A stretch of DNA of 19,753 nucleotides, from assembly GCA_964563495.1 (NCBI GenBank), contig CAZLYK010000094.1, positions 1-19,753 on the forward strand, given 5' to 3'. Both the position numbers and the translations under genes were made by a program. The notes under the pieces were generated by a model. That model was not told the DNA's origin. It was given only the letters and a program-made list of their open reading frames with translations, and searched no databases. Source of the stretch: CAZLYK01 sp964563495. GTDB taxonomy: Bacteria; Acidobacteriota; Blastocatellia; RBC074. This document shows, piece by piece, positions 7,943 to 15,161 of the stretch. Each line of letters starts with the position of its first letter. Position 1 is the stretch's first letter.

Positions 7943-9256
7943 ATGCTTGAACAAGGCGATTTATCATCAGTTGCGGTTGAATGGGACAAGCCGGGGTACT
8001 GGGACGCCGGCGCGCTCGAAGGCGAGTTGCGCCGGCAGTATGACGTCTGCAACTCGTGCAGGCTCTGTTTCAACCTTTGCCCCGGATTTCCCAATCTGTT
8101 TGAGGATTTCGACAGCGACGCGGTCGATGCCGATCCCGATAAGCTGACCGGCGAGCAGCTCTGGGAATTTGTCGATCTCTGCTACAACTGTAAGCTCTGT
8201 TTCATCAAATGCCCTTATACACCACCGCATAAATTTCTGATCGATATTCCCAAGCTGGTCATGCGCGCGCGGGCGATCAGCGCCGAAGAAGACGGGATGG
8301 ACCTGCGCGAACGCATGCTGAGCAGCCCGGACCAAATCGGGCCGCTGGCAAGCAGGGTCGCACCGCTCGTAAATTTCGCCAATCAAAACCCGATCAATCG
8401 CGTCCTCATGGAAAAGACGGTCGGCATTCATCGCGAGAAGATTCTGCCGAAATTCCACGCCCAAACCTTCGAACGATGGTTCAGAAAGAATGTCTCGGCA
8501 GCGAATTTCACGCCGGGGAGCGGCCTCAAAGTTGCGCTCTTTCACACCTGTTTTGTCAATTACAACGAGCCGAACGTCGGTAAAGCCGCGGTCAGGGTGT
8601 TGCAGAAGAATGAGGTCGAGGTAATCGATCCGGGGGGCCAGAGGTGCTGCGGCATGCCCTATCTGGACAGCGGCCGCCTGGAGGTCGCGATCGACCATTT
8701 CCGCGACAACCTCAAAACCCTGCTCCCCTATGTTCGTCAAGGGTATGACATAGTCGTACCGGAGCCGACGTGTGGAATGATGCTCAAGAAAGAGTATTAC
8801 GATTATCTACAAGGCGAGGAGCGTGATCAGGCAGTTGAAGTCTCTCAGCACGTTTTCGATCTTTCGGAGTATCTGGTCAGGCTCAACAGCGAGGGCAAGC
8901 TCAACCGGGATTTTGCGGTCAAGCTCGGCACGGTCGCTTATCATCAACCGTGTCACCTCAAGTATCAGGCTATGGGCAACAAATCTCTGGAGCTGCTGCG
9001 ACTGGCCGGCGCCGAGGTGACCTTCGTCGATAAGGGCTGCTCCGGTCACGACGGCACGTGGTCGATGAAGAAAGAATACTTCGATATGTCGCAGAAAGTC
9101 GCCCGTGGGCTGAATCGAGGCGTGAGAGAATCGAATGCCGATCTGGTCTCAACCGATTGCTCGCTCGCCGGATTGCAGATTCAACAGGGCGCCGGCCGGG
9201 AGACGATCCATCCGATCGAGGCGCTGGCGATAGCCTACGGCATACCAAAAGAATAG
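7943..9256 (+). CDS. GlpC/HdrD-like Fe-S oxidoreductase with CCG domains
   Basis: 437 aa. The N-terminus has two 4Fe-4S motifs, C36xxC39xxC42xxxC46P and C80xxC83xxC86xxxC90P. Two cysteine-rich (CCG) domains follow: the first with C203, C235C236GMPY and C277; the second with C337 (HQPCH), C366 (KGCSGHDG) and C406. The second domain has CSG where canonical members have CCG, so its cluster probably differs or is missing. Relatives pass electrons between a membrane or ferredoxin pool and a partner enzyme. It begins 11 nt after the rubrerythrin stop and is followed by DUF3501; this trio recurs in genomes, from memory, and suggests the protein reduces rubrerythrin. No strong ribosome site is visible. 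The final Glu codon and the TAG stop are the first six bases of repeat copy C. Confidence 0.88.
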   Translation: MLEQGDLSSVAVEWDKPGYWDAGALEGELRRQYDVCNSCRLCFNLCPGFPNLFEDFDSDAVDADPDKLTGEQLWEFVDLCYNCKLCFIKCPYTPPHKFLIDIPKLVMRARAISAEEDGMDLRERMLSSPDQIGPLASRVAPLVNFANQNPINRVLMEKTVGIHREKILPKFHAQTFERWFRKNVSAANFTPGSGLKVALFHTCFVNYNEPNVGKAAVRVLQKNEVEVIDPGGQRCCGMPYLDSGRLEVAIDHFRDNLKTLLPYVRQGYDIVVPEPTCGMMLKKEYYDYLQGEERDQAVEVSQHVFDLSEYLVRLNSEGKLNRDFAVKLGTVAYHQPCHLKYQAMGNKSLELLRLAGAEVTFVDKGCSGHDGTWSMKKEYFDMSQKVARGLNRGVRESNADLVSTDCSLAGLQIQQGAGRETIHPIEALAIAYGIPKE

Positions 9257-9356
9257 ACAGGCTTGACGGGATTTTTGCAGGATTGAACAAAATTAAAGAC
9301 AATCCGGAAAAGCATCCTGTTTAATCCCGCAGAAATCCTGTCAATCCTGTCTATTC
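9251..9356. repeat. CAGGATT-type inverted repeat (copy C)
   Basis: Left arm 9251-9289 and right arm 9318-9356 are 39 nt each and differ at five positions. Three of these still pair as G-U in RNA, one is A-C and one is C-U. The loop is 28 nt. The arm starts with GAATAG, whose TAG is the stop of the CCG-domain gene. The right arm ends 13 nt before the ATG of DUF3501. A hairpin this long between two genes that look cotranscribed would either reduce read-through or protect the mRNA ends. Confidence 0.85.
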
Positions 9357-9369
9357 TACCCTTCGGACT

Positions 9370-9951
9370 ATGAAGAAAGTTGAAATATCAGAGATTCTGG
9401 ATATCGCCCAATACGAAAAGGTGCGTGATCAATTCCGGCGCCGGATCATCGATTTGAAAAAGAGGCGCCGTCTGGCGGTTGGCCCTTCGGTCACTTTCGT
9501 CTTTGAAGATCACGATACGGTGCTCTCGCAGATTCAAGAGATGATGCGCGCCGAACGGATCGTCGACGAAGAGGCGATCCAAGACGAGATCGACACGTAC
9601 AATCAATTGCTGCCTGAGCACAACCAGCTGGCGGCGACGATGTTTATCGAGCTGCGCGATCCCGGGCGGATAGACGAGGGAATCAACCGCTTCCTCGGCG
9701 CCAACACCGGCGAGGTGACTTACCTCCAAATCGGCGATCAGCGGCTGGCCGGTGATTTCGCTGCCGGCCAGAGCGATGATCAACGGATCAGCGCGGTGCA
9801 ATATGTTCGTTTCCATTTCGATGACTCCCAGCGCGAGGCATTTGTCAAAGGGACCGGGGAGATCCGCCTGGTCATCGACCATCCGAACTACCGGCACAGT
9901 GCGATCATCGATCGGGTCCTGTGCCAGGAGTTGGCCGGGGATTTCGCCTGA
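9370..9951 (+). CDS. DUF3501 family protein, rubrerythrin-operon partner
   Basis: 193 aa. The family is recognised from EDHDTVLSQIQEMMRAERI (about 56-74), the LPEHNQLAATMFIEL segment and the C-terminal HPNYRH motif. No biochemical role is established. The family is regularly found with a rubredoxin-less rubrerythrin and a CCG-domain Fe-S protein, as here, and so probably helps peroxide reduction or electron transfer. It contains one cysteine only, near the C-terminus, so it is unlikely to bind an Fe-S cluster alone. The histidine, aspartate and glutamate residues could bind metal, but that is a guess. The next gene, ygfZ, begins 3 nt after the stop. I see no strong ribosome site before the ATG. 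Confidence 0.8.
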   Translation: MKKVEISEILDIAQYEKVRDQFRRRIIDLKKRRRLAVGPSVTFVFEDHDTVLSQIQEMMRAERIVDEEAIQDEIDTYNQLLPEHNQLAATMFIELRDPGRIDEGINRFLGANTGEVTYLQIGDQRLAGDFAAGQSDDQRISAVQYVRFHFDDSQREAFVKGTGEIRLVIDHPNYRHSAIIDRVLCQELAGDFA

Positions 9952-9953
9952 AC

Positions 9954-11084
9954 ATGATGAGCCAGACCGCATTGCAACGAATCCACGAATCCCTCGGCGC
10001 ACATTTCGATGCCGCAGACGGCGATTCTCCCCCGTCCGATTACGGCGACATGCGGGGAGAATACCAATCAATCCGTCAAGGCGTCGGCGTGGTCGATTTA
10101 TCGACGGCGGGAAAATTGCAACTGAGCGGTAAAAATGCGGTCCAATTTCTCAATGGCCTGGTCAGCAATGAGGTCAAGTCATTGGCGATCGGATCGGGCG
10201 TGGTCGCCGCTTTTCCTAACCTGCAGGGCAAACTGGTCGCCCTCGTCCGGATCTACAATCAGGGTTCGTCGCTGCTGCTCGAATTGGATCGGATCAACCG
10301 CGAAAAGATACTCAAAAACCTCAGCCGCTTTGTTCCGGCCGGCGAGTTTTTCGTCACCGACGTGAGTGATCAATTTGCACTCATCTCGCTCCAGGGTCCG
10401 CGCGCTTCCCAATTGGTCGAGGCGCTGACCGGGCAGCCGATCTCAGAATCGATACCATACCAGCTAAGTCAGAGGCAGATCGCGCAATCGAAGCTACTGG
10501 TTGCCGTGCACAGCCGGTGCGGCGAGACCGGGTATGACCTTTTCGTTCCGGCTCAAGCGGCGGCGCAGGTATTGGAGGCGATACTCAATCGCGGCCGGGA
10601 GTTCGGCGCCCGCCCGGCCGGTCAATCGGCATTTGAGATCGCCCGGATCGAGGCCGGTCTCCCGCGCGAAGGCGTGGATGCGGGCGAAAATTACATCATT
10701 CTGGAATCCGAGCTGAACGACGCGGTGAGCTACACCAAAGGTTGTTATCTGGGACAGGAGGTGATCGCGAGGATTCACTGGCGCGGCCAGCCGGCCAAAA
10801 GGCTGCGCGGATTCCTGCTCGACCAGGTCAAAACTCCGCCGCAGCGGGCGGATCTTTACGCCGTCGACGGGGAGATGGCCGGCCGGAAGGTAGGCGAAAT
10901 GACGAGCAGCGTCGATAGTATCGCGCTCGACCGCCCCATCGCGCTCGGTTACGCGCATCGTTATTATCTCAATCCCGGCACAGAGTTCGTGATCAAAGAC
11001 GGCGAAAGGGAGATCGGGCGGGCGAGCCTGGTCGAGCTCCCGTTTATCAAAAGGCAGTCTGATGGAAGAGACTTCAAAGCTTGA
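9954..11084 (+). CDS. ygfZ: YgfZ/GcvT-family folate-binding protein for Fe-S cluster repair
   Basis: 376 aa from ATG 9954 (ATG 9957 is equally possible; the frame opens at GTG 9921 inside the DUF3501 gene). The fold is that of aminomethyltransferase GcvT, and the YgfZ hallmark KGCYLGQE is at 262-269 with C264. E. coli YgfZ needs folate and that cysteine to maintain certain Fe-S enzymes, including MiaB, and to resist oxidative stress. The gene lies between DUF3501 and a rhodanese, an arrangement that fits Fe-S repair. Its end overlaps the next small gene by 23 nt. No Shine-Dalgarno is apparent, so coupling to DUF3501 translation is likely. Confidence 0.9.
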   Translation: MMSQTALQRIHESLGAHFDAADGDSPPSDYGDMRGEYQSIRQGVGVVDLSTAGKLQLSGKNAVQFLNGLVSNEVKSLAIGSGVVAAFPNLQGKLVALVRIYNQGSSLLLELDRINREKILKNLSRFVPAGEFFVTDVSDQFALISLQGPRASQLVEALTGQPISESIPYQLSQRQIAQSKLLVAVHSRCGETGYDLFVPAQAAAQVLEAILNRGREFGARPAGQSAFEIARIEAGLPREGVDAGENYIILESELNDAVSYTKGCYLGQEVIARIHWRGQPAKRLRGFLLDQVKTPPQRADLYAVDGEMAGRKVGEMTSSVDSIALDRPIALGYAHRYYLNPGTEFVIKDGEREIGRASLVELPFIKRQSDGRDFKA

Positions 11085-11349
11085 AGAGGTTGAATCGGAC
11101 CTGACCTGGAATCTGGAGTCGGCCGAGATGGCCTACAGCGTGATTGCACGCTACGTCGAGCATACCCAGGTTTCCGGGATCATGATTGCGCTACTGGCGA
11201 GCGCGCTCGGTGAGGAGAAGATCAAATCGATCGCCCTGAGCGAGTATTGGCAAAGCTACATGTCGAGCAAGCGCTCGATCACCGAGGCCAAAGCCGATGT
11301 CGAGCGCTTGACCGCGCTGATCGATCGCCTGCGCGCGCAGCTACAATAA
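11062..11349 (+). CDS. Uncharacterised 95-aa helical protein in the ygfZ-rhodanese cluster
   Basis: I do not recognise the family. The protein is acidic at the N-terminus (MEETSKLEEVESDL), has a moderately hydrophobic stretch at 38-50 (SGIMIALLASALG, too short for a sure membrane helix), and a long charged C-terminal helix from about 66 to the end that could form a coiled coil (AKADVERLTALIDRLRAQL). It contains no cysteine, so it does not bind a cluster by itself. It starts inside the 3' end of ygfZ, with an AAAAGG-like site upstream, and ends 12 nt before the rhodanese gene, which argues for tight cotranslation. It could be a scaffold or adaptor for the neighbouring proteins. Confidence 0.7.
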   Translation: MEETSKLEEVESDLTWNLESAEMAYSVIARYVEHTQVSGIMIALLASALGEEKIKSIALSEYWQSYMSSKRSITEAKADVERLTALIDRLRAQLQ

Positions 11350-11361
11350 AATGGAGTCGAA

Positions 11362-11691
11362 ATGGCAACATATGGAAGCATGACGGTTGAGGAACTGAAA
11401 GCGAAAATCGAGGCTGGAGAAACCTTCCGCCTGATCGATGTGCGTGAGCCATCGGAGTTCCGCGTCGCCCGGATTGAAGGGGCCGAGCTCAAACCCCTCG
11501 GACAGATATCTCAATGGGCGGGTGAATTGGATGACAAAGACGGAGAGATCATCCTCCAATGTCATCACGGCATGAGGTCGGACCGCGCTTGCCAGTTTCT
11601 GGCCGCGCGGGGGTTCACCAACGTCAAAAACCTGGTTGGAGGGATCGATCATTGGTCTCTGCGAGTCGACCCGTCGGTTCCACGCTATTGA
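11362..11691 (+). CDS. Single-domain rhodanese (GlpE/PspE-like sulfurtransferase)
   Basis: 109 aa with one rhodanese domain. RLIDVREPSEF (23-33) is the family entry motif, and the active-site loop is CHHGMRS with catalytic C67, an intact six-residue loop of the sulfurtransferase rather than phosphatase type. VGGIDHW closes the domain. These enzymes carry persulfide sulfur. In this setting the sulfur could serve Fe-S assembly or repair, or thiol detoxification. GGAG at 11353-11356 precedes the ATG. Its stop lies 22 nt before the pseudouridine synthase start. Confidence 0.92.
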   Translation: MATYGSMTVEELKAKIEAGETFRLIDVREPSEFRVARIEGAELKPLGQISQWAGELDDKDGEIILQCHHGMRSDRACQFLAARGFTNVKNLVGGIDHWSLRVDPSVPRY

Positions 11692-11713
11692 TCAGCCAAT
11701 TCCCTTTCAAGCC

Positions 11714-12640
11714 ATGTCGCCAGCCATTGACCCGAATCGATTAAGCTTTGAATTTCATGCCGGGGCGGATAAACCGCGACTGGATGAATTTGTCGCCGCG
11801 CAACTTCCCAAAATCAGTCTGACCAGGATACGCCGCCTGATCGCCGAGGGTGAGGTTCTGGCCAACGGCGAAAAATCGGTCAAAGGCCGGCGACTTCTCG
11901 AAGGCGATATCGTTTCGGTCAAAATCTTTGCGGCCGACAAATCATCGGCGACTCCGGAAGCGATTCCTCTCGACATCCTCTTTGAGGACGAACACCTGAT
12001 CGTGATCAACAAGCCGGTCGGCCTGCTGGTTCATCCTTCACGAAATGAAAGGTCAGGGACACTGACCAATGGCCTGGCCTATCATTTCTGGCAGACGTGC
12101 GGCGGCGCGGTCCGCCCCGGAATCGTTCATCGCCTCGATCGCAACACATCAGGTGTGATCGTGGTGGCCAAAACCCCACGCGCTCACCGGACGCTCTCCA
12201 AGCATTTTCGCGAGCGATGGGTCAGGAAATATTATCTGGCAGTGGTCAGCGGCCGGATCGAACAGAATGAGGGTGAGATCGATGCACCGATCGGCTACGA
12301 TGCGAAGACCTGGCCCCACTGGCGCACCATGCCGGACGGAAAACCGGCGCACACTCGCTTCAAAGTGAAGCGCCGATTCGCCTCGCACACGCTGCTCGAA
12401 CTCGAACCGCTCACCGGCCGGACGCACCAGTTGCGGATTCATTGCAATCTGATCGGGCATCCGATCCTGGGTGACCCGTTTTACGCCTCGACCGTCGATC
12501 CGCTCGCCAAACAGCTGCAGGTGAAGCATCATCAATTGCACGCCGCGCGCCTGACCTTTCATCATCCGGCGATCGACCGGGAGATGAATCTTGAGGCGCC
12601 GACGCCCTCGGAGATGCAGGATTTAATCGCCAAACTTTGA
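11714..12640 (+). CDS. RluA-family pseudouridine synthase (RluD-like)
   Basis: 308 aa from ATG 11714; the frame opens upstream at 11636 inside the rhodanese gene, which is less likely. Residues about 21-70 form an S4 RNA-binding domain (PRLDEFVAAQLPKISLTRIR). The catalytic domain has the RluA motif HRLDRNTSG at 139-147, with catalytic D142, and a later GRTHQLRIH segment. Enzymes of this type convert uridine to pseudouridine in 23S rRNA, RluD at helix 69; the exact target cannot be told from sequence. No clear ribosome site is visible. The stop lies 8 nt before the flavoprotein gene. Confidence 0.92.
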   Translation: MSPAIDPNRLSFEFHAGADKPRLDEFVAAQLPKISLTRIRRLIAEGEVLANGEKSVKGRRLLEGDIVSVKIFAADKSSATPEAIPLDILFEDEHLIVINKPVGLLVHPSRNERSGTLTNGLAYHFWQTCGGAVRPGIVHRLDRNTSGVIVVAKTPRAHRTLSKHFRERWVRKYYLAVVSGRIEQNEGEIDAPIGYDAKTWPHWRTMPDGKPAHTRFKVKRRFASHTLLELEPLTGRTHQLRIHCNLIGHPILGDPFYASTVDPLAKQLQVKHHQLHAARLTFHHPAIDREMNLEAPTPSEMQDLIAKL

Positions 12641-12648
12641 TCGGATCA

Positions 12649-13575
12649 ATGGCTGCCGACCACTTCAACACGATAATCATCGGGGGCGGACCCGCCGGAA
12701 TGAGCGCCCTGCTCTGGGCCCGGTCTCTCAATCTGCGGGCGATCCTTTTGGAGCAGGCGCCCGAACTGGGCGGCCAGATGCTGCAGATGTTTCACCGCGT
12801 CTACGATTATCCGGGGCTGATCGGCTTGACCGGCGGCGAGATGCGCGATCGATTCGTCGACCACCTGAGCGAGTTGAAACTGCAATGGCGAACCGGTTGC
12901 CGGATCGACGCGATAGACCTGAGCAGCCTTCGGGTCCGGTCCGACGATCAAACCTTGAGCGCCGGCTCGATCGTCATTGCAACCGGAGCCGGCAAGCGCA
13001 AGCTCGGCATCCCGGGTGAAGATCGTTTGGCGATGCGTGGAGTGAGCTTTTCCGCGACGAGGGATCATTCACAATACGCCGGCAAAAGGGTCTGCGTCAT
13101 CGGCGGGGGAGATTCGGCCGTCGAGAACAGCCTGACCCTTGCCCGGATCTGCCCGCAGGTCACGCTCATTCACCGCTCGGACCGGTTTCGCGCGCGACGG
13201 GATTGGTTGAGAGAGGCGCGTCATACCCCTCAGATCTCGATCGTCTCATTCGCCGAGGCCCTGGCAATCGAGGGAGACCAAAGCGTGGAGCGACTGATCC
13301 TCCGCGATCTGAGAACCGGCGCACGCCGCGAGATAGAGACAGAGGGGGTCTTCATCAAGGTCGGGATTACCCCCAACACCCAGGCCTTTCGCGACCAGCT
13401 CGACCTGGATCAAAACGGTTATATCAAAGTCGACCAATCCCAGCGCACCTCGATCGACATGGTCTATGCCGCCGGCGACGTCTGCAGGCCGGTCTGCCTG
13501 AGCGTGTCGACCGCTGTCGGGCACGCCGCCGTCGCCGTCAAAGACATCGCTGAGCGGATTAATCGACAGGATTGA
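12649..13575 (+). CDS. Thioredoxin-reductase-like flavoprotein lacking the redox cysteines
   Basis: 308 aa from ATG 12649 (an in-frame TTG at 12637 overlaps the previous stop). FAD motif GGGPAG at 12-17, ELGGQ at 39-43, NADP motif GGGDSA at 152-157, HRSDRFRARR (175-184) for the NADPH phosphate, and the second FAD motif AAGD at 274-277 are all present. In thioredoxin reductase the phrase before the NADP motif is SYCATCD; here it is SFSATRD (133-139), so both cysteines are gone. It cannot act as a normal thioredoxin reductase. The most likely role is a TrxR-type ferredoxin/flavodoxin-NADP reductase or a related disulfide-independent oxidoreductase. A new pair, C279 and C283 (DVCRPVC), lies next to the FAD motif. 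The last residues INRQD and the stop lie in repeat copy D. Confidence 0.85.
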   Translation: MAADHFNTIIIGGGPAGMSALLWARSLNLRAILLEQAPELGGQMLQMFHRVYDYPGLIGLTGGEMRDRFVDHLSELKLQWRTGCRIDAIDLSSLRVRSDDQTLSAGSIVIATGAGKRKLGIPGEDRLAMRGVSFSATRDHSQYAGKRVCVIGGGDSAVENSLTLARICPQVTLIHRSDRFRARRDWLREARHTPQISIVSFAEALAIEGDQSVERLILRDLRTGARREIETEGVFIKVGITPNTQAFRDQLDLDQNGYIKVDQSQRTSIDMVYAAGDVCRPVCLSVSTAVGHAAVAVKDIAERINRQD

Positions 13576-13665
13576 CAGGATTTTTGCAGGATTAAACAGG
13601 ATCAAAGACAAGGCAGAACGAGATCCTGTTTAATCCTGCAAAAATCCTGTCAATCCTGTCGATTA
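13560..13665. repeat. Perfect CAGGATT-type inverted repeat (copy D)
   Basis: Arms 13560-13603 and 13622-13665 are perfect reverse complements over 44 nt, with an 18-nt loop. Each arm contains four CAGGAT(T) units spaced 9, 11 and 10 nt, close to one DNA helical turn. The left arm encodes the last residues and TGA stop of the flavoprotein gene. The right arm ends 3 nt from the stop of the convergent ATP-grasp gene. Placed between two convergent genes, it could end transcription from both sides, although no T-run follows it. Confidence 0.95.
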
Positions 13666-13668
13666 TCT

Positions 13669-14874
13669 TCAAGCCGTCGGTTTATCGGGCGGTGGAGCCG
13701 AAGCGTAGAAATCCTGGTAGAACCGGTCGGCATAAGCAGCCAGCAATTCTTCCACTCGCGCCGGATTTTCCGACGCCAGGATCAGACCGGCGTGATGATG
13801 TTTATTCATTCGCCAGACCACTTCGGGGTCATTGTAAGCCGAAGTATCGGGAGATTCCTGGCGCGCCAGCGAGATGATCACGCCGGAGTAGAGCTCGTTC
13901 GGTTTCTTGAGGTGGTAAGGGTTCTCTTTGGTCGCGGTCTCTACCCTCGCCCACTCCGCCCACAGATTCACGCCGGTTGCGGCCTCGATCGTCTCGGCGA
14001 TATGGGCGCCTCCGACTCGCGCTGCGATCTCCAGAAAATAGAGCTCACCGTCCCCGTATCCTTTGATGAATTCGGCGTGCGTCACTCCCCGCACCAGCCC
14101 GAGCTGCTTGATGACAGCCTTATTGATCTTCTGGAGCGCCTTTTCATCCTTGGTTTTGCGCGGGAGGAGCCTGGAAGTGAAGATCCCCCCGTCGTGTGAA
14201 ACGTTCATCGGCGGAGCGCCATATTTGCTCGCCGCAGCGAAGACGATCTCTTTTTCGGAAATGATCGAATCGACGTGGAAGACTTCACCGGCGACGAACT
14301 TTTCGAGCAGATAATGCGACTGCCGGTCTCCCAGGTGATCGAGGATCGGCCAGATGTCTTCGGCGGCGTTGACCTTCTTAATCCCTATCGCCGAAGCCGA
14401 TGATCGCGGCTTGAGCACCCAGGGTCCCGGAACACTCGCCATAAATCCTCTCATTTTGTCGTAGTTCAGCACCTGGCAAAAATCCGGGACGCGAATCCCC
14501 TTCTCGTCAGCGCGAATTCTCATGGCCAGCTTGTCGCGAAAATAACGGCTGGTCGTCTCGCCCATTCCCGGCACGCGCAGATGCTCCCGCAACGTGGCCG
14601 CCATCTCGATATCGAATTCGTCGAGGGCGACGATCCGATCGATGCTGATCCCGCGCCCGATATAGCTGACGGCGTTGAGCATATGATCACGAATGGTCAG
14701 ATCGGGCATGAAATAGATTTCATCGATGTGATCACGCGGCCAATCGGCGTCTTTGAGTTTTTCGGCGGTCAGAAACAGTACCCGCCATCCCTGGCGCTTC
14801 GCTTGACGGATGAATTCCTGCCCTTTCTCATAACTCGACATGCAGAGAATCGTCTTTTGAGGTGAGTTCTCCAT
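13669..14874 (-). CDS. ATP-grasp ligase of unknown substrate
   Basis: 401 aa from ATG 14874, which has AAGGAG about 10 nt upstream; the frame opens further out at TTG 14919 without support. An N-terminal pre-ATP-grasp domain (ILCMSSYEKGQEF, then VALDEFDIEMAATLREHL) is followed by the ATP-grasp core: VLKPRSSASAIGIKKV (153-168), HAEFI (266-270) and LEIAARVGG (281-289), where E282 is a likely magnesium ligand. Such enzymes join a carboxylate to an amine or thiol through an acyl-phosphate, as in dipeptide ligases and carbamoyl-phosphate synthase. The acceptor cannot be inferred. It has no biosynthetic neighbours and is convergent with the flavoprotein gene. Three heptamers TGTGATT/AATCACA upstream suggest dedicated control. 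Confidence 0.85.
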   Translation of the reverse strand: MENSPQKTILCMSSYEKGQEFIRQAKRQGWRVLFLTAEKLKDADWPRDHIDEIYFMPDLTIRDHMLNAVSYIGRGISIDRIVALDEFDIEMAATLREHLRVPGMGETTSRYFRDKLAMRIRADEKGIRVPDFCQVLNYDKMRGFMASVPGPWVLKPRSSASAIGIKKVNAAEDIWPILDHLGDRQSHYLLEKFVAGEVFHVDSIISEKEIVFAAASKYGAPPMNVSHDGGIFTSRLLPRKTKDEKALQKINKAVIKQLGLVRGVTHAEFIKGYGDGELYFLEIAARVGGAHIAETIEAATGVNLWAEWARVETATKENPYHLKKPNELYSGVIISLARQESPDTSAYNDPEVVWRMNKHHHAGLILASENPARVEELLAAYADRFYQDFYASAPPPDKPTA

Positions 14875-14897
14875 GCGCCTGCTCTCCTTAATCAGGG

Positions 14898-14946
14898 TGT
14901 GATTAAAAGTAAGATCCAATTTCTGTGATTCTCATATTTAATCACA
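14898..14946. promoter_or_regulatory. Three TGTGATT/AATCACA boxes upstream of the ATP-grasp gene
   Basis: TGTGATTAAA (14898-14907) and TTTAATCACA (14937-14946) are a perfect 10-bp inverted pair, and a third TGTGATT lies between them at 14924-14930. The boxes begin 24 nt upstream of the ATG at 14874 on the minus strand, within the expected promoter. This resembles a cluster of binding half-sites. I do not see a confident -35/-10 pair. The spacing does not match a CRP site. Confidence 0.45.
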
Positions 14947-14974
14947 ATCTTGAATAATTGATGAACTGCGCCGG

Positions 14975-15012
14975 AAAAAATAAAAAGGGCCAGGGCGATG
15001 ACGCTCTGACCC
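14975..15012 (-). terminator. Intrinsic terminator of the DUF11-repeat gene
   Basis: On the minus strand an 11-bp stem (15012-15002 with 14997-14987, one G-U pair and one A-C mismatch) closes a four-base loop and is followed directly by TTTTTATTTTTT. It lies about 150 nt downstream of the DUF11 gene stop at 15162 and is in the right orientation to end that transcript. Confidence 0.85.
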
Positions 15013-15161
15013 GATAAGTTTATTTATCCGGTTCCGAACAGGTATCGTTCAGAATCCGGCTGACATGATTGCTCACGCAAATTCGGTTTTGGGAGGGCGG
15101 CGACGCAGCCTCGACAAACCGGCTACGCCACCGCCTTCCATAATCGACAGGGTCGCCGCTG

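Larger units (their letters stand above)
14875..15161. other. Intergenic region between DUF11 gene and ATP-grasp gene
   Basis: This 287-bp stretch lies between two minus-strand genes. Besides the heptamer cluster and the terminator listed separately, it has an imperfect dyad with CCGG ends at 15028-15059. I see no further ORF with a ribosome site and no RNA gene. Confidence 0.6.

Noticed and set aside
12649..13575. Annotation as thioredoxin reductase TrxB
   Set aside because: The CATC motif is replaced by SATR, so the disulfide chemistry is not possible.
5668..13665. CRISPR-like array from repeated GGATT units
   Set aside because: Units are 7 nt with 2-4 nt between them and are arranged as inverted arms; there are no spacers of uniform length and no cas genes.
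14924..14946. CRP/FNR-type operator TGTGA...TCACA
   Set aside because: The half-sites are 13 nt apart, not the 6 nt (CRP) or 4 nt (FNR-type) needed.
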